NCBI GenBank assembly: GCA_001485295.1
Contig: BBOA01000002.1
Coordinates: 248,001 to 312,000 of the forward strand
DNA: 64,000 bases
Source of the DNA: Type-B symbiont of Plautia stali
Lineage (GTDB): Bacteria; Pseudomonadota; Gammaproteobacteria; Enterobacterales; Enterobacteriaceae
Direction: 5' to 3'
The first letter of the stretch is position 1. Each line of letters begins with the position of its first letter. Under the pieces are notes generated by a model. The model saw nothing but the letters and a program-made list of their open reading frames with translations. It was not told where the DNA came from and did not search any database. The translations under genes were made by a program, and so were the position numbers. Positions 1 through 9,829 of the stretch are shown here, piece after piece.

Positions 1-457
1 CCAAGGTAATGTTGTCGCGATTCACTTTCTTTACCACGCCGGTGATGATTTTGCCTTCGTGCTGGCGGAACTGATCGACCACCCTCGCGCGCTCGGCTTC
101 GCGCACTTTCTGCACGATAACCTGCTTCGCCGTCTGGGTGGTGATGCGGTCGAAGGTGACCGACTCGATCTGATCCTCGACGTAGTCGCCCAGATTGAAC
201 GCTTCATCCTCGAAGCGGGCTGCTTCCAGCGTGATCTCGCGCGTCGGCTGCGTCACTTCTTCTACGATTTCCCAACGACGGAAGGTATCAAAGTCGCCGC
301 TTTTACGGTCGATGCTGACGCGAACGTCAATCTCTTGCTCGTACTTCTTCTTGGTTGCAGTTGCCAGCGCGCTCTCCAGCACTTCGAAGATTTTCTCACG
401 TGGCAGGGCTTTTTCGTTAGAAACGGCTTCTACAACAGCTAAGATCTCTTTGTTCAT
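1..457 (-). CDS. nusA: Transcription termination/antitermination factor NusA (N-terminal part, runs off window)
   Basis: NusA binds RNA polymerase and nascent RNA and controls pausing, termination and antitermination. The first 152 residues are visible, beginning [20 protein letters not shown] and continuing through the RNAP-binding N-terminal domain (with the [12 protein letters not shown] segment) into the start of the S1 domain ([15 protein letters not shown]). The rest lies outside the left edge. The start is the ATG at 455-457. It follows rimP by 24 bases, the usual metY-rimP-nusA-infB order. Identity to enterobacterial NusA is very high and no lesion is seen in this part. Confidence 0.96.
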   Translation of the reverse strand, partial: MNKEILAVVEAVSNEKALPREKIFEVLESALATATKKKYEQEIDVRVSIDRKSGDFDTFRRWEIVEEVTQPTREITLEAARFEDEAFNLGDYVEDQIESVTFDRITTQTAKQVIVQKVREAERARVVDQFRQHEGKIITGVVKKVNRDNITL

Positions 458-481
458 CCTGGTTAGCCTCAATCCGGACTT

Positions 482-934
482 TTAAAAGTGGGGGACTAGG
501 TTGGCTTTCTGAATATTTCTCAGCGCGAACACCTCATCTTTACCCTCAGCGGTCACCGTCACCATCTTGCGGTCGACCGACTTGATGATGCCCTGCCATT
601 TGCGACGGTTCTTTACCGCTATGCTCAGGACCAAGCTGACTTCTTCGCCGGTATACCGCACATAGTGTTCTGCGGTAAACATCGGGCGATCTAGTCCCGG
701 TGAGGAGACTTCAAGGTTGTAAGCCACGGTGATAGGATCTTCCATATCCAGCACTGCGCTTACCTGGTGGCTGACATCCACGCAATCATCAACATTGATG
801 CCATCTTCACTATCAATATAGATGCGCAGGGTTGATGTGCGACCACGAACGAATTCAATACCGACCAGTTCATAGCCGAGCGCTTCTACCGGAGCTAATA
901 CCAACTCTGTCAATTTTTGCTCTAATGTAGACAA
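482..934 (-). CDS. rimP: Ribosome maturation factor RimP
   Basis: RimP is needed for late maturation of the 30S subunit. The protein is 150 residues, the usual length, with the conserved core [13 protein letters not shown] and the end KANLVPHF. The start chosen is a TTG (932-934) because it gives the family N-terminus ([10 protein letters not shown]) and is preceded by a GGGGGTG ribosome binding site. The open frame extends further upstream, but that part crosses a terminator hairpin and is not coding. It is the first protein gene of the operon leading into nusA. Confidence 0.95.
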   Translation of the reverse strand: MSTLEQKLTELVLAPVEALGYELVGIEFVRGRTSTLRIYIDSEDGINVDDCVDVSHQVSAVLDMEDPITVAYNLEVSSPGLDRPMFTAEHYVRYTGEEVSLVLSIAVKNRRKWQGIIKSVDRKMVTVTAEGKDEVFALRNIQKANLVPHF

Positions 935-994
935 GTCCACCCCCAAGACATAAAAAAAGGGCTTAATAGCCCAGTGTTGCGATTTCCTAATAAC

Positions 995-1024
995 AAAAAA
1001 CCCCGAAAATTCGGGGGCTTTTTG
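995..1024 (-). terminator. Terminator/attenuator between tRNA-fMet and rimP
   Basis: A 7-bp stem (CCCCGAA/TTCGGGG) with a two-base loop is flanked by A- and T-runs, so it can work in both directions. It lies between the tRNA-fMet gene and rimP and would partly uncouple tRNA from operon mRNA synthesis. Confidence 0.8.
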
Positions 1025-1148
1025 TGACTGGACCCTATACGCCGCTATGTGGCTCGGCACCGTCCAGAAGAATTTTTTTCAAAACTCGCTATAATGAATG
1101 CGCCCGTCGATGCACACAGTATATTTGAAAAAGAACTCTAAGGAAAAG

Positions 1149-1225
<77 letters not shown>

Positions 1226-1243
1226 TCCGAAAACGTGACACGA

Positions 1244-1273
1244 ATGTTACGCCTATCTTGCGTTTTTTTGCAA
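1244..1273 (-). promoter_or_regulatory. Putative sigma70 promoter for tRNA-fMet
   Basis: Read on the minus strand, TTGCAA and TAACAT are separated by 18 bases. The -10 ends 18 bases before the tRNA. It is the only good promoter match in the short gap between the two tRNA genes. Confidence 0.5.
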
Positions 1274-1288
1274 GTAAAAACTCAGATT

Positions 1289-1375
1289 TAGTACCAAGGA
1301 CGGGACTTGAACCCGTAAGCCCAATCGGGCACTACCACCTCAAGGTAGCGTGTCTACCAATTCCACCACCTCGGC
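1289..1375 (-). tRNA. leuU: tRNA-Leu (GAG) with mutated 3' end (CTA instead of CCA)
   Basis: An 87-base class II tRNA with anticodon GAG (loop TTGAGGT) and a long variable arm; it reads CUC/CUU. It lies downstream of secG on the same strand. The acceptor stem starts GCCGAGG, but the 3' strand is CCTTGGT, giving an extra G-U wobble at the fourth pair. The encoded terminal triplet after the discriminator A is CTA rather than CCA. Enterobacterial tRNA genes normally encode CCA, so a functional tRNA would need trimming and repair by the CCA-adding enzyme. Confidence 0.9.
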
Positions 1376-1423
1376 ACTGTTCAGACCGCGACTTGAATCT
1401 GTCGAGTCGCAAGCATAACGAAC

Positions 1424-1759
1424 TTATTTAGGGATATCGTTATCCGGCGCGGCCGGTTGTGCTGGCTGAGTCAATTGCGTTGACTCAGCCGGCGCAGACA
1501 GATTTTCCCACTCGCTTCCCTTCGAAGTCTTATTGATGTTCAGGTTACCTAGAACTAGGCTGATGATGAAGAACAGTGCCGCGAGAACGCTGGTTATACG
1601 AGTCATGAAGTTACCTGAACCCGTAGAACCGAACAGCGTTGCGGATGCGCCTGCACCGAATGAGGCTCCCATATCAGCGCCTTTACCTTGCTGCAGCATA
1701 ATTAGACCGACGAGGGAGATGGCCACAATAAGGAAAATAACTAAAAGAGCTCCGTACAT
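1424..1759 (-). CDS. secG: Protein translocase subunit SecG
   Basis: SecG is the small inner-membrane subunit of the SecYEG translocon. The product is 111 residues with two transmembrane segments (about residues 3-20 and 52-72) separated by the conserved Gly-rich loop LQQGKGADMGASFGAGAS, and a Pro/Ala-rich cytoplasmic tail. The ATG at 1757-1759 is preferred over upstream frame codons because it gives the family start MYGALLV and follows an AGG at suitable distance. It is downstream of glmM and upstream of the tRNA-Leu gene, the standard arrangement. Confidence 0.95.
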   Translation of the reverse strand: MYGALLVIFLIVAISLVGLIMLQQGKGADMGASFGAGASATLFGSTGSGNFMTRITSVLAALFFIISLVLGNLNINKTSKGSEWENLSAPAESTQLTQPAQPAAPDNDIPK

Positions 1760-1974
1760 AATCAACCTGTTTCCTTGCGCAATAACCGTACAGTTAAGCT
1801 TCAGCCAGTATAGATGGCAGTGTCATCATTACACATCAGAAGCGAGTTTAAATATTAACCAAAGGCGTTGCCTTCTGCAAGCGCAATTTTCGCTAGCGCA
1901 ACTGACCGTGGAAAAAAGCGGCATCATGATGATTTTAACAGCGGATCGGCGTAAAAACTGCCACCGTTAGCGTC

Positions 1975-3309
1975 TTAAACCGCTTTTACCTGTTCAGCGA
2001 TACAGTGCGCCAGCTCGGTTACCTGGGCTTCGTTTTCGCCCTCGACCATCACGCGGAGCAGCGGCTCGGTACCCGATTTACGCAGCAGCACGCGGCCGCG
2101 CCCCGCCAAGGTTTTCTCGACCTCCGCCGTCACGCTTTTCACGGCATCCTCTTCTAACGGGTCGCCTTCGCCGCTAAAGCGTACGTTGACTAGCACCTGC
2201 GGCAGCATCTTCATTCCGCTGCACAGGTCGTGCAGACTCATATGGTTGCGTACGATTGCAGTGAGCACTTGCAAACTTGCCACAATGCCGTCACCGGTGG
2301 TGGTTTTATCCAGCAGGATAACGTGGCCGGAGTTTTCCGCTCCGAGACGCCACTTATTCTCCTGCATCTTCTCTAGCACGTAGCGGTCGCCCACTTTGGC
2401 GCGCGCAAAAGGAATGCCGAGCTGCTTCAGCGCCAGCTCCAACCCCATATTGCTCATCAGCGTGCCAACTACGCCGCCGCGCAGCTGGCCCTGACGCAGC
2501 CCTTCGCGCGCGATGATATAAAGGATCTGATCGCCGTCAACTTTTGCGCCGAGGTGGTCGACCATCATGATGCGGTCGCCGTCGCCGTCGTAAGCCAGCC
2601 CTAGGTCGGCCTTCTCCGCCAGCACGCGCTGCTGCAGCATACGCAGGTCGGTCGCACCGCACTCTTTATTGATATTCATGCCGTCAGGCTGCGTCGCGAT
2701 GTCGATAACGGTAGCGCCCAGTTCGCGCAGCACATTGGGTGCGATGTGGTAGGTGGCGCCGTTGGCGCAGTCGACCACGATTTTCAGGCCGTTCAGGCTC
2801 AGCTCGCTCGGGAAGGTGCCCTTGCAGAACTCGATGTAGCGGCCCGCGGCGTCGACGATACGGCTGGCGCGGCCCAGCTCGGCGGATTCGATGCAGGTCA
2901 GCGGCTTCTCCATCTCCAGCTCAATCGCCTCTTCTACCTCGTCCGGCAGCTTGGTGCCCTCGGCGGAGAAAAATTTAATACCGTTGTCGTCAAACGGGTT
3001 GTGCGACGCAGAGATAACGATGCCCGCTTCGGCGCGGAAGGTGCGCGTTAGATAGGCGATGGCAGGCGTCGGCATCGGACCGGTAAAAGCGGCTGAGAGA
3101 CCCGCTGCCGCTAGGCCCGCTTCCAACGCCGACTCCAGCATATAGCCGGAGATACGAGTGTCTTTGCCGATCAGCACCTTTCTGGAGCCGTGGCGCGCCA
3201 GCACCTTGCCCGCCGCCGAGCCCAGCTTTAGTACGAAATCAGGGGTGATCGGCGTTTCTCCGACCTTGCCGCGAATGCCATCTGTACCGAAATATTTACG
3301 ATTGCTCAT
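1975..3309 (-). CDS. glmM: Phosphoglucosamine mutase
   Basis: GlmM converts glucosamine-6-phosphate to glucosamine-1-phosphate, the branch point to UDP-GlcNAc for peptidoglycan and LPS. It is 444 residues, full length, with the active-site phosphoserine loop SASHNP (about residue 101), the metal site DGDGDR (about residue 240) and the phosphate-binding RKSGTEP near the C-terminus. Its start overlaps the end of folP by 14 bases, implying translational coupling. No lesion is visible. Confidence 0.97.
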   Translation of the reverse strand: MSNRKYFGTDGIRGKVGETPITPDFVLKLGSAAGKVLARHGSRKVLIGKDTRISGYMLESALEAGLAAAGLSAAFTGPMPTPAIAYLTRTFRAEAGIVISASHNPFDDNGIKFFSAEGTKLPDEVEEAIELEMEKPLTCIESAELGRASRIVDAAGRYIEFCKGTFPSELSLNGLKIVVDCANGATYHIAPNVLRELGATVIDIATQPDGMNINKECGATDLRMLQQRVLAEKADLGLAYDGDGDRIMMVDHLGAKVDGDQILYIIAREGLRQGQLRGGVVGTLMSNMGLELALKQLGIPFARAKVGDRYVLEKMQENKWRLGAENSGHVILLDKTTTGDGIVASLQVLTAIVRNHMSLHDLCSGMKMLPQVLVNVRFSGEGDPLEEDAVKSVTAEVEKTLAGRGRVLLRKSGTEPLLRVMVEGENEAQVTELAHCIAEQVKAV

Positions 3310-4150
3310 GTCTTAATGATCCTTTTGCTCTCCGTATCGCTTCGACAACGCGCATCGCTTCGACCGTCTCTTTAACGTCATGTACACGAATGATCTGCAC
3401 GCCCTGCATCGCGGCGATCACCGCACAGGTTAGGCTGCCGGTCAGGCGCTGCAACGGCCCGACATTCAACAGCTGACCAATCATAGATTTACGCGACATG
3501 CCCACCAGCAGTGGCAGCGCAAAATGGTGAAAATGGCTGAGGTGGGCCAGCAGGTCATAGTTGTGGTTGAGATTCTTACCGAAACCGAAGCCAGGGTCGA
3601 GTAGTAGATTCGCTTTTTTAATGCCTCTGGCCTCGCAGCGCGCAATCTGATCTGCGAAGTAAGCGTCCACTTCGCTTACCATATTTTGATATTCGGGCGC
3701 CTGCTGCATGGTACGCGGCTCGCCCTGCATATGCATCAGGCAAACCGGCAGGTCGACCTCCGCCGCCGCTTCAAGCGCGCCAGGCGCTGAAAGCGAACGG
3801 ATATCGTTAATGATGTGAGCGCCGGCTCGCGCCGACTCACGAATCACCTCAGCTTTGGAGGTATCGACAGAAATCCATACCTCGAAGCGTTGCGCAATCG
3901 CCTCCACTACCGGGATAACGCGCGACAGCTCTTCGTCGACGCTGACCTCGTCCGCGCCTGGTCGGGTCGACTCGCCGCCGACGTCGATAATGGTGGCGCC
4001 TGCGTTGATCATCTCATTGGTATGAGTGAGCGCTTCTACCAGCGAGTTATGTTTTCCTCCATCGGAGAAGGAGTCCGGCGTGATATTCAAAATACCCATC
4101 ACATGGGGAAAAGAGAGATGGAGATGGGCATCACGGGCGTACAACTTCAT
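3296..4150 (-). CDS. folP: Dihydropteroate synthase
   Basis: FolP condenses p-aminobenzoate with hydroxymethyl-dihydropterin pyrophosphate in folate synthesis and is the sulfonamide target. The 284-residue protein carries the two signatures [15 protein letters not shown] (about 18-32) and [15 protein letters not shown] (about 51-65), plus the [11 protein letters not shown] and SRKSMIG motifs. It is separated from ftsH by a terminator but overlaps glmM. Intact. Confidence 0.97.
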   Translation of the reverse strand: MKLYARDAHLHLSFPHVMGILNITPDSFSDGGKHNSLVEALTHTNEMINAGATIIDVGGESTRPGADEVSVDEELSRVIPVVEAIAQRFEVWISVDTSKAEVIRESARAGAHIINDIRSLSAPGALEAAAEVDLPVCLMHMQGEPRTMQQAPEYQNMVSEVDAYFADQIARCEARGIKKANLLLDPGFGFGKNLNHNYDLLAHLSHFHHFALPLLVGMSRKSMIGQLLNVGPLQRLTGSLTCAVIAAMQGVQIIRVHDVKETVEAMRVVEAIRRAKGSLRHEQS

Positions 4151-4174
4151 GGGAGAAATCTCCTCTACGGATGT

Positions 4175-4202
4175 AAAAAACCCCGGCTGGTCCGGGGTTT
4201 TT
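4175..4202 (-). terminator. Terminator after ftsH, before folP
   Basis: A GC-rich hairpin (CCCCGG/CCGGGG, 5-base loop) with A-runs and T-runs on both sides lies in the gap between the ftsH stop and the folP start. Confidence 0.8.
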
Positions 4203-4219
4203 GCAAGGGTGAAACCCTG

Positions 4220-6145
4220 TTATTTGTCGAACTGCTCCGACATGGTGTTGCCAGGATTCGTGGTGTGCGGCTCATCGACAGGGCGTGGCGCCTTCGGCGT
4301 GTCGTTGCTGTCGGAGTTACTGCCCGGATCTTCCCAGCCTGCCGGCGGACGTACTTCACGGCGCGCCATCAGGTCGTCGATCTGCGGCGCGTCGATGGTT
4401 TCATACTTCATCAGTGCGTCTTTCATCGCGTGAAGGATGTCCATGTTATCGCCCAGAATGCGGCGGGCGCGCTGGTAGTTGCTGTCGATCAGGTGCTTAA
4501 CTTCCTGGTCGATAATGCGCGCGGTTTCGTCGGACATGTGTTTCGCTTTCGCTACAGAGCGGCCCAGAAACACTTCGCCCTCTTCTTCCGCATACAGCAA
4601 CGGACCCAGTTTTTCTGAGAAGCCCCACTGCGTCACCATATTGCGCGCTAGATTAGTGGCCACTTTGATGTCGTTAGAGGCGCCGGTGGAAACGTGTTCC
4701 GCACCGTAGATGATCTCCTCAGCCAGACGGCCGCCGTACAGGGTCGATATCTGGCTTTCCAACTTCTGACGGCTAGCGCTGATCGCATCGCCTTCCGGCA
4801 GGAAGAAGGTCACGCCCAGCGCACGGCCGCGCGGAATAATCGTTACCTTGTGCACCGGATCGTGTTCCGGCACCAGACGTCCGATAATGGCGTGGCCCGC
4901 TTCGTGGTAGGCAGTCGATTCTTTCTGCACTTCCGTCATAACCATAGAGCGACGTTCCGCGCCCATCATGATTTTGTCTTTCGCTTTCTCGAATTCCACC
5001 ATCGACACCACGCGCTTGGTGCCGCGCGCGGCGAACAGCGCCGCTTCGTTCACTAGATTAGCGAGATCCGCGCCGGAAAAGCCCGGCGTACCGCGCGCGA
5101 TAATGCCTACCTCGATATCGGTCGCCAGCGGTACGCGGCGCATGTGCACTTTCAGGATCTGCTCACGGCCGCGCACGTCTGGCAGACCGACCACGACCTG
5201 ACGGTCAAAGCGGCCTGGACGCAGCAGCGCCGGGTCGAGAACGTCTGGGCGGTTGGTTGCGGCAATAACGATAATGCCTTCGTTGCCTTCAAAACCATCC
5301 ATCTCCACCAGCATCTGGTTCAGGGTCTGCTCACGTTCGTCGTGACCGCCGCCTAAGCCGGCGCCGCGCTGACGACCGACGGCGTCGATCTCATCGATAA
5401 AGATGATGCAGGGCGCGGCTTTCTTCGCCTGTTCGAACATGTCGCGCACGCGAGATGCGCCGACGCCGACGAACATTTCCACGAAGTCGGAACCGGAGAT
5501 GGTAAAGAACGGCACTTTGGCTTCACCCGCAATGGCTTTCGCCAGCAGGGTTTTACCGGTACCTGGCGGGCCTACCATCAGCACGCCTTTCGGAATTTTA
5601 CCGCCCAGCTTCTGGAAACGGCTCGGCTCGCGCAGATACTCGACCAGCTCGCCCACTTCCTCTTTCGCTTCGTCGCAGCCTGCAACATCGGCGAAGGTAG
5701 TTTTAATCTGATCTTCCGTCAGCATGCGGGCCTTGCTCTTGCCAAAGGACATCGCGCCTTTGCCCCCGCCGCCCTGCATCTGACGCATAAAGAAGATCCA
5801 AACGCCAATCAGCAGTAGCATCGGGAACCAAGATATGAAGATCGAAGCCAGCAGGCTCGGCTCTTCCGGCGGTTCGCCAACTACTTTGACATTTTTGGTC
5901 AACAGGTTATCGAGTAACTTGGGATCATTGACAGGAATGTAGGTCGTGTATTTATTACTGTCTTTCTTGATTACATTAATCTCACGCCCGTTAATACGTG
6001 TCTCGCGGACCTGATCTTGGTTCACTTCCGACAGAAAGGTTGAATAATCAACCCTACGGCCATTCGACTCGCTGGGCCCAAAGCTCTGAAATACTGACAT
6101 CAGCACGACCGCGATGACTAACCAGAGAATCAGGTTTTTCGCCAT
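4220..6145 (-). CDS. ftsH: ATP-dependent zinc metalloprotease FtsH
   Basis: FtsH is the hexameric inner-membrane AAA+ protease that degrades LpxC, sigma-32 and damaged membrane proteins. About 641 residues: an N-terminal transmembrane helix ([15 protein letters not shown]), a periplasmic domain, a second helix (about 95-115), the AAA module with Walker A GPPGTGKT, Walker B IIFIDEID and the second region of homology, then the zinc site HEAGH (about residue 414). The ATG at 6143-6145 gives the usual MAKN start. A TTG three codons upstream (6152-6154) is better spaced from GAGG and could also be used. It forms a unit with rlmE. Confidence 0.97.
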   Translation of the reverse strand: MAKNLILWLVIAVVLMSVFQSFGPSESNGRRVDYSTFLSEVNQDQVRETRINGREINVIKKDSNKYTTYIPVNDPKLLDNLLTKNVKVVGEPPEEPSLLASIFISWFPMLLLIGVWIFFMRQMQGGGGKGAMSFGKSKARMLTEDQIKTTFADVAGCDEAKEEVGELVEYLREPSRFQKLGGKIPKGVLMVGPPGTGKTLLAKAIAGEAKVPFFTISGSDFVEMFVGVGASRVRDMFEQAKKAAPCIIFIDEIDAVGRQRGAGLGGGHDEREQTLNQMLVEMDGFEGNEGIIVIAATNRPDVLDPALLRPGRFDRQVVVGLPDVRGREQILKVHMRRVPLATDIEVGIIARGTPGFSGADLANLVNEAALFAARGTKRVVSMVEFEKAKDKIMMGAERRSMVMTEVQKESTAYHEAGHAIIGRLVPEHDPVHKVTIIPRGRALGVTFFLPEGDAISASRQKLESQISTLYGGRLAEEIIYGAEHVSTGASNDIKVATNLARNMVTQWGFSEKLGPLLYAEEEGEVFLGRSVAKAKHMSDETARIIDQEVKHLIDSNYQRARRILGDNMDILHAMKDALMKYETIDAPQIDDLMARREVRPPAGWEDPGSNSDSNDTPKAPRPVDEPHTTNPGNTMSEQFDK

Positions 6146-6257
6146 GTCACTCAAGGGATTAACCTCATATTACAACGGTGTTAACAGACAGCGTAGGGTA
6201 CTATATATCCTTCTTACATGGAATCGCGGCTGGTCGGCTGCAACTTCATCAATTGGG

Positions 6258-6887
6258 CTATAGTTTGCGCCCTGTCGCCACAATGTACACTTCGCGCGAA
6301 AGTGATGGCGAAGCGTCCGGCTTACGAATTTTCACTTTCGTAAATAGGGAGCGAATTTCCCGCAGGTATTCATCAAAGCCATCTCCCTGAAACACTTTCA
6401 CTACAAAACTGCCGCCTGGCGCCAAGATATCCCGACACATTTCCAGCGCCAGTTCAACCAAATACACCGACCGAGGAATATCCACTGCCGGCGTCCCGCT
6501 CATATTGGGCGCCATATCCGACATGACCACCTGAACTTTTTGATCTCCTACGTGCTCAAGCAGCGCCTTGATCACCGATTCTTCACGGAAATCGCCCTGA
6601 AGGAAATCGACGCCGACGATAGGATCCATGGGCAAAATGTCGCAGGCGATAATGCACCCCGACGAGCCGATTTGCTGCACCACATATTGTGACCAGCTGC
6701 CTGGTGCCGCTCCTAGATCTACCACGGTCATACCGGGTTTGAAAAGCTTGTCACCTTGTTGTATTTCATCAAGTTTAAACCAAGCGCGCGAACGCAACCC
6801 TTTTTTCTGTGCCTGAAGCACATATTTATCGCTAAAGTGTTCCTGTAACCAGCGGCTGGAGCTGGCCGAACGCTTTTTACCCGTCAT
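6258..6887 (-). CDS. rlmE: 23S rRNA 2'-O-ribose U2552 methyltransferase RlmE (FtsJ)
   Basis: RlmE methylates U2552 in the A-loop of 23S rRNA on the 50S subunit. It is 209 residues, the normal size, with the SAM site [15 protein letters not shown] and the catalytic K-D-K-E set recognisable ([33 protein letters not shown]). One position in the SAM loop is Ser where E. coli has Gly. The native stop is TAG. It is the promoter-proximal gene of the rlmE-ftsH unit and is divergent from yhbY. Confidence 0.96.
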   Translation of the reverse strand: MTGKKRSASSSRWLQEHFSDKYVLQAQKKGLRSRAWFKLDEIQQGDKLFKPGMTVVDLGAAPGSWSQYVVQQIGSSGCIIACDILPMDPIVGVDFLQGDFREESVIKALLEHVGDQKVQVVMSDMAPNMSGTPAVDIPRSVYLVELALEMCRDILAPGGSFVVKVFQGDGFDEYLREIRSLFTKVKIRKPDASPSLSREVYIVATGRKL

Positions 6888-7013
6888 AATTTTCTCAACT
6901 AAATCGTCATTGCAGCGATAAACCTGCCCGCAATGGGTTGCGTTGATTTGGTGATAACCCCGAGATGGCGGTAGAATGAACTGTTTTCAATCCCTCAGTA
7001 AGCAAAAAATACG

Positions 7014-7302
7014 ATGAATCTAAGTACCAAACAAAAACAGCACCTGAAAGGCCTCGCCCATCCACTGAAACCCGTAGTTATGCTGGGCGGTAACGGCCTG
7101 ACCGAAGGCGTGCTGGCCGAAATCAAATCCGCGCTGGAATATCACGAACTGATTAAGGTGAAAATCGCTTCGGAAGACCGTGAAACGAAACAGCTGATCG
7201 TTGAGGCTATCGTGCGTGAAACCAAAGCCAGCAACGTGCAGGTTATCGGTAAGACGCTTGTATCGCCCTTGTAGAGAGACCAAGATTTCTCTGCCGCGCT
7301 GA
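7014..7302 (+). pseudogene. yhbY: Ribosome-associated RNA-binding protein YhbY, C-terminal frameshift
   Basis: YhbY is a CRM-domain protein that binds pre-50S particles. The first 83 residues are normal (MNLSTKQKQHLKGLAHPLKP, GNGLTEGVLAEI, ETKASNVQVIGKTLV). The frame then breaks and stops at 7272-7274 after SPL. The expected last 13 residues are still readable one frame over (YRPCRETKISLPR, 7261-7299, stop 7300-7302). Alignment implies a 5-base loss between the LV and YRP codons. The CRM fold is nearly complete, so a shortened 86-residue protein may still work; it is called a pseudogene only with reservation. Confidence 0.8.
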
Positions 7303-7352
7303 CGCGCACGCTAGGAAACCGACCAGAGAAAGTGCCATGCTCCCGCATGGGT

Positions 7353-7376
7353 TGAAAGGCCGCATCGCGGCCTTTT
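7353..7376. terminator. Bidirectional terminator between yhbY and greA
   Basis: A stem AAAGGCCGC/GCGGCCTTT with a 3-base loop lies in the gap between two converging genes. Confidence 0.75.
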
Positions 7377-7423
7377 CCATTCTTTACATTAAGCTGTAAC
7401 GCTTTTCAAAGCGTAGCTCTCTC

Positions 7424-7900
7424 TTAAAGGTATTCCACTTTAAGAATTTCGTACTCAACGTCACCGGCCGGAGTTTTGATGACGGTCAAATCATTCGCAT
7501 CTTTACCTACCAAGCCACGTGCCATCGGCGAGTTAACCGAAATCAGATTTTGCTTAAAATCCGCTTCGTCGTCGCCCACGATGTGATAGGTCGACTCTTC
7601 GTAGGTCTCGGTATTCAACACGGTCACGGTCGCGCCGAAAATCACGCGGCCGGTGTTCGGCATGGAGGTGACGTCGATAACCTGCGCGTTAGAGAGCTTG
7701 GCTTCGATCTCTTGGATACGGCCTTCGCAAAACCCCTGCTCTTCACGTGCGGCGTGATACTCCGCATTCTCTTTAAGATCGCCGTACTCGCGCGCTTCGG
7801 CGATTGAGGCGATGATGCACGGGCGCTTCACGGTTTTCAGTTCGTTCAGCTCTTCGCGCAGCTTCTCGGCGCCCCTTAACGTCATCGGAATCTGATTCAT
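7424..7900 (-). CDS. greA: Transcription elongation factor GreA
   Basis: GreA rescues backtracked RNA polymerase by stimulating cleavage of the transcript 3' end. The 158-residue product has the N-terminal coiled-coil with the acidic tip motif [13 protein letters not shown] (about residues 41-53) that reaches the polymerase active site, followed by the C-terminal FKBP-like domain ([17 protein letters not shown]). Length and sequence are typical and no lesion is visible. It is divergent from the dead dacB, as in E. coli. Confidence 0.97.
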   Translation of the reverse strand: MNQIPMTLRGAEKLREELNELKTVKRPCIIASIAEAREYGDLKENAEYHAAREEQGFCEGRIQEIEAKLSNAQVIDVTSMPNTGRVIFGATVTVLNTETYEESTYHIVGDDEADFKQNLISVNSPMARGLVGKDANDLTVIKTPAGDVEYEILKVEYL

Positions 7901-8158
7901 TTAAGCTCCTCGCTCTCTTTCCTGTTTTAACAACGTTGTCCTGACCAGTGTCCACAGAAAAACCGGTTCTGCCGGGTCTGACCCTCGTTTTGCAAATAAA
8001 AGAATCCTGACCCGGAAAAGGTTCCAAGCCAGAAAGTGATTTTACATCTTGATACGTATTTTACCCTAGAGTTCCCTATGGGTCATCGTTTACTTTATAC
8101 CGCTATACCGCTGCGGGACGCAGTATTGACGGCTTTACCTGCCAGTTACTGCGAGATT

Positions 8159-9325
8159 ATACGATTTTCACGACTTGTTACCGGACTAAGACTTGTTACC
8201 GGACTAACCTGTGCATTTATGCTGCGGGCACAAGCAGCGTCCGTTGATGAATACATGCAGTATTTGCCAGATGTGCCAATCTGGCGTTGATGGTGCAGAA
8301 AATGGGCGCCCGCACCCTGATAATCGACTATCACGTTAAGCAGATGGCGTTGCCCGCCAGCATCATGAAGGTTATCACCGCACTGGCGGAGCTGCTGGAG
8401 CTGGGCGGCGACTATCGCTTCCAGACCACGCTGGAAACCAAAGACGCCATCACGGCACGCTAAACGGTGATCTGGTGGCGCGTTTCGCCGGCGACCCGAC
8501 GCTAAGCCGCTAAGATCTGCGAAATATGGTCGCCGCGCTGAAGAAACAGGGCGTCACCCATATCAAAGGCAACCTAGTGATGGCACATCGATGTTCGCCA
8601 CCCATAACATGGCGCCGGGCTGGCCGTGAAACGATCTGACGTGGATAAAAACTGCTTTTCCGTTTCGCTCTACAGCGCCAATACGCCGGGCGACACCGCT
8701 TTTGTGAGCATCGCCTCTTACTATCCCGCTTATATGTTCAGCCAAGTGCACACCATCGGCCGCAATAGCCGAGAAGGATAACATTGCGAGCTGGACGTGG
8801 TGCCGGGCGCTCTCAACCGCTACACGCTCACCGGCTGCATGCGCCAGCGCGCGGAGCCGCTGCCGTTAGCGTTCGCCGTGCAGGACGACGCCGCCTAGGC
8901 CGGCGGAAATTCTAAGCAGGAGCTGCGCCAAGCCGAGATTGATTACAGCGGCTACCTAATGCAGCAGAGCCACCTAATGCGCCAGACGCAGGTGACCTCG
9001 CCAAGCACCTTCCGGGCCGGATCGGACGCCATTCGTCGCATCACGCGCGAAAAAGCGAATATCGATTTAGGAAACAGCATTCAGGTGGATAGTTCGCGCC
9101 TGTCGCGCCACGATCTGATCACGCCGGATACCCTGATGCAGGTGCTGCAATACATTGCGAAGAACGACGCGACGATGGACTACATCTCTTAGCAGGCCAT
9201 GACAGTACGCTGCAGTATTGCGGCGGTCTGCATGAGGCAGGCAGTCTCGGCGAAAACCGGCTCGCTGCAGGGCGTCTACAACTTGGCGGGATTTATGACC
9301 ACTGCCAGCGGCGCGCGGAGAGCCT
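8159..9325 (+). pseudogene. dacB: D-alanyl-D-alanine carboxypeptidase DacB (PBP4), degraded
   Basis: PBP4 is a periplasmic endopeptidase/carboxypeptidase of peptidoglycan. The remnant aligns across most of the protein: signal peptide region RFSRLVTGL, SxxK active site PASIMKVITAL, LYSANTPGDT, SQVHTIGRNS, CELDVVPG, TFRAGSDAIRRI, SAKTGSLQGVYNLAGF. It is dead in several ways: the start codon is ATA (8159-8161), the signal peptide carries an 18-base tandem duplication, a frameshift follows at about 8272, and several internal stops occur (for example 8896-8898, TAG). The 3' end is missing and runs directly into a fes fragment near 9325. Confidence 0.9.
8172..8207 (+). repeat. 18-bp perfect tandem duplication inside dacB
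   Basis: Two exact copies of GACTTGTTACCGGACTAA lie in the signal-peptide coding part, repeating six residues (LVTGLR/LVTGLT) in frame. Confidence 0.95.
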
Positions 9326-9566
9326 AACGGCAGGCTAATACAGCAGCTGCAGCAGGGCAACTAACGTCTCTCGCCGTCGTTCTTCTATCTGGAAGCGGGA
9401 CGCCACGAGCATCTGATTTTAAAAGCAAACCAACAACTCCAATAGGACCTGTCCGCAGATAGATCATCAGGTCATTTTCCATCGGGTCGACGGCGGTCAC
9501 GACGCGCTCTGCTGGAGCGGCGGCCTGCTCAACGGACTGAAACCAATGTGGCAACATCTTCTGTAA
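9326..9566 (+). pseudogene. fes: Enterobactin esterase Fes, 3' fragment
   Basis: Fes hydrolyses ferric enterobactin to release iron in the cytoplasm. Only the last ~80 codons remain: LSPSFFYLEAGRHEHLILKANQQL, then after a stop and a frameshift VDGGHDALCWSGGLLNGLKP ending at TAA 9564-9566. The catalytic Asp/His region (GGHDALCW) is recognisable. The upstream boundary is a direct fusion to truncated dacB, so the deletion removed the rest of fes. Confidence 0.85.
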
Positions 9567-9606
9567 ATCGCCTAGCTAACCCGACTATTGCGGGCAGGAG
9601 ACCGAT

Positions 9607-9822
9607 ATGTAACCTAATCGCTTCGACGATCCGTAGCAGGATTGTTTCGTGCTGCGGAATAAGCAGCAGTACAGCCTCTGAACCGTGTTTCGCGCCCTGC
9701 CCGCCGGCTGGCACAGCGTCTTCAGCCCGCAGCCGCAGGCGGCATGCATGAGCTGGCCCAACACGAACTGGCGCATCATTCGCCCCGCTCGCCGGACCGC
9801 GAACCGGAGTGACCGTGTCTGA
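9607..9822 (+). pseudogene. ybdZ: MbtH-like protein YbdZ, stop-riddled
   Basis: MbtH-like proteins are small chaperones of NRPS adenylation domains; YbdZ assists EntF. The 71-codon frame reads ATG, TAA, then PNRFDDP, a TAG, QDCFVLRNKQQYSL, a TGA where the family Trp should be, then LPAGWHSVFSPQPQAACMSW, ending at TGA 9820-9822. The MbtH signature (N-FDDP, SLW, PAGW) is clear and there are three internal stops. It lies just before entF, as in the E. coli fes-ybdZ-entF operon. Confidence 0.9.
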
Positions 9823-9829
9823 GATCCTG

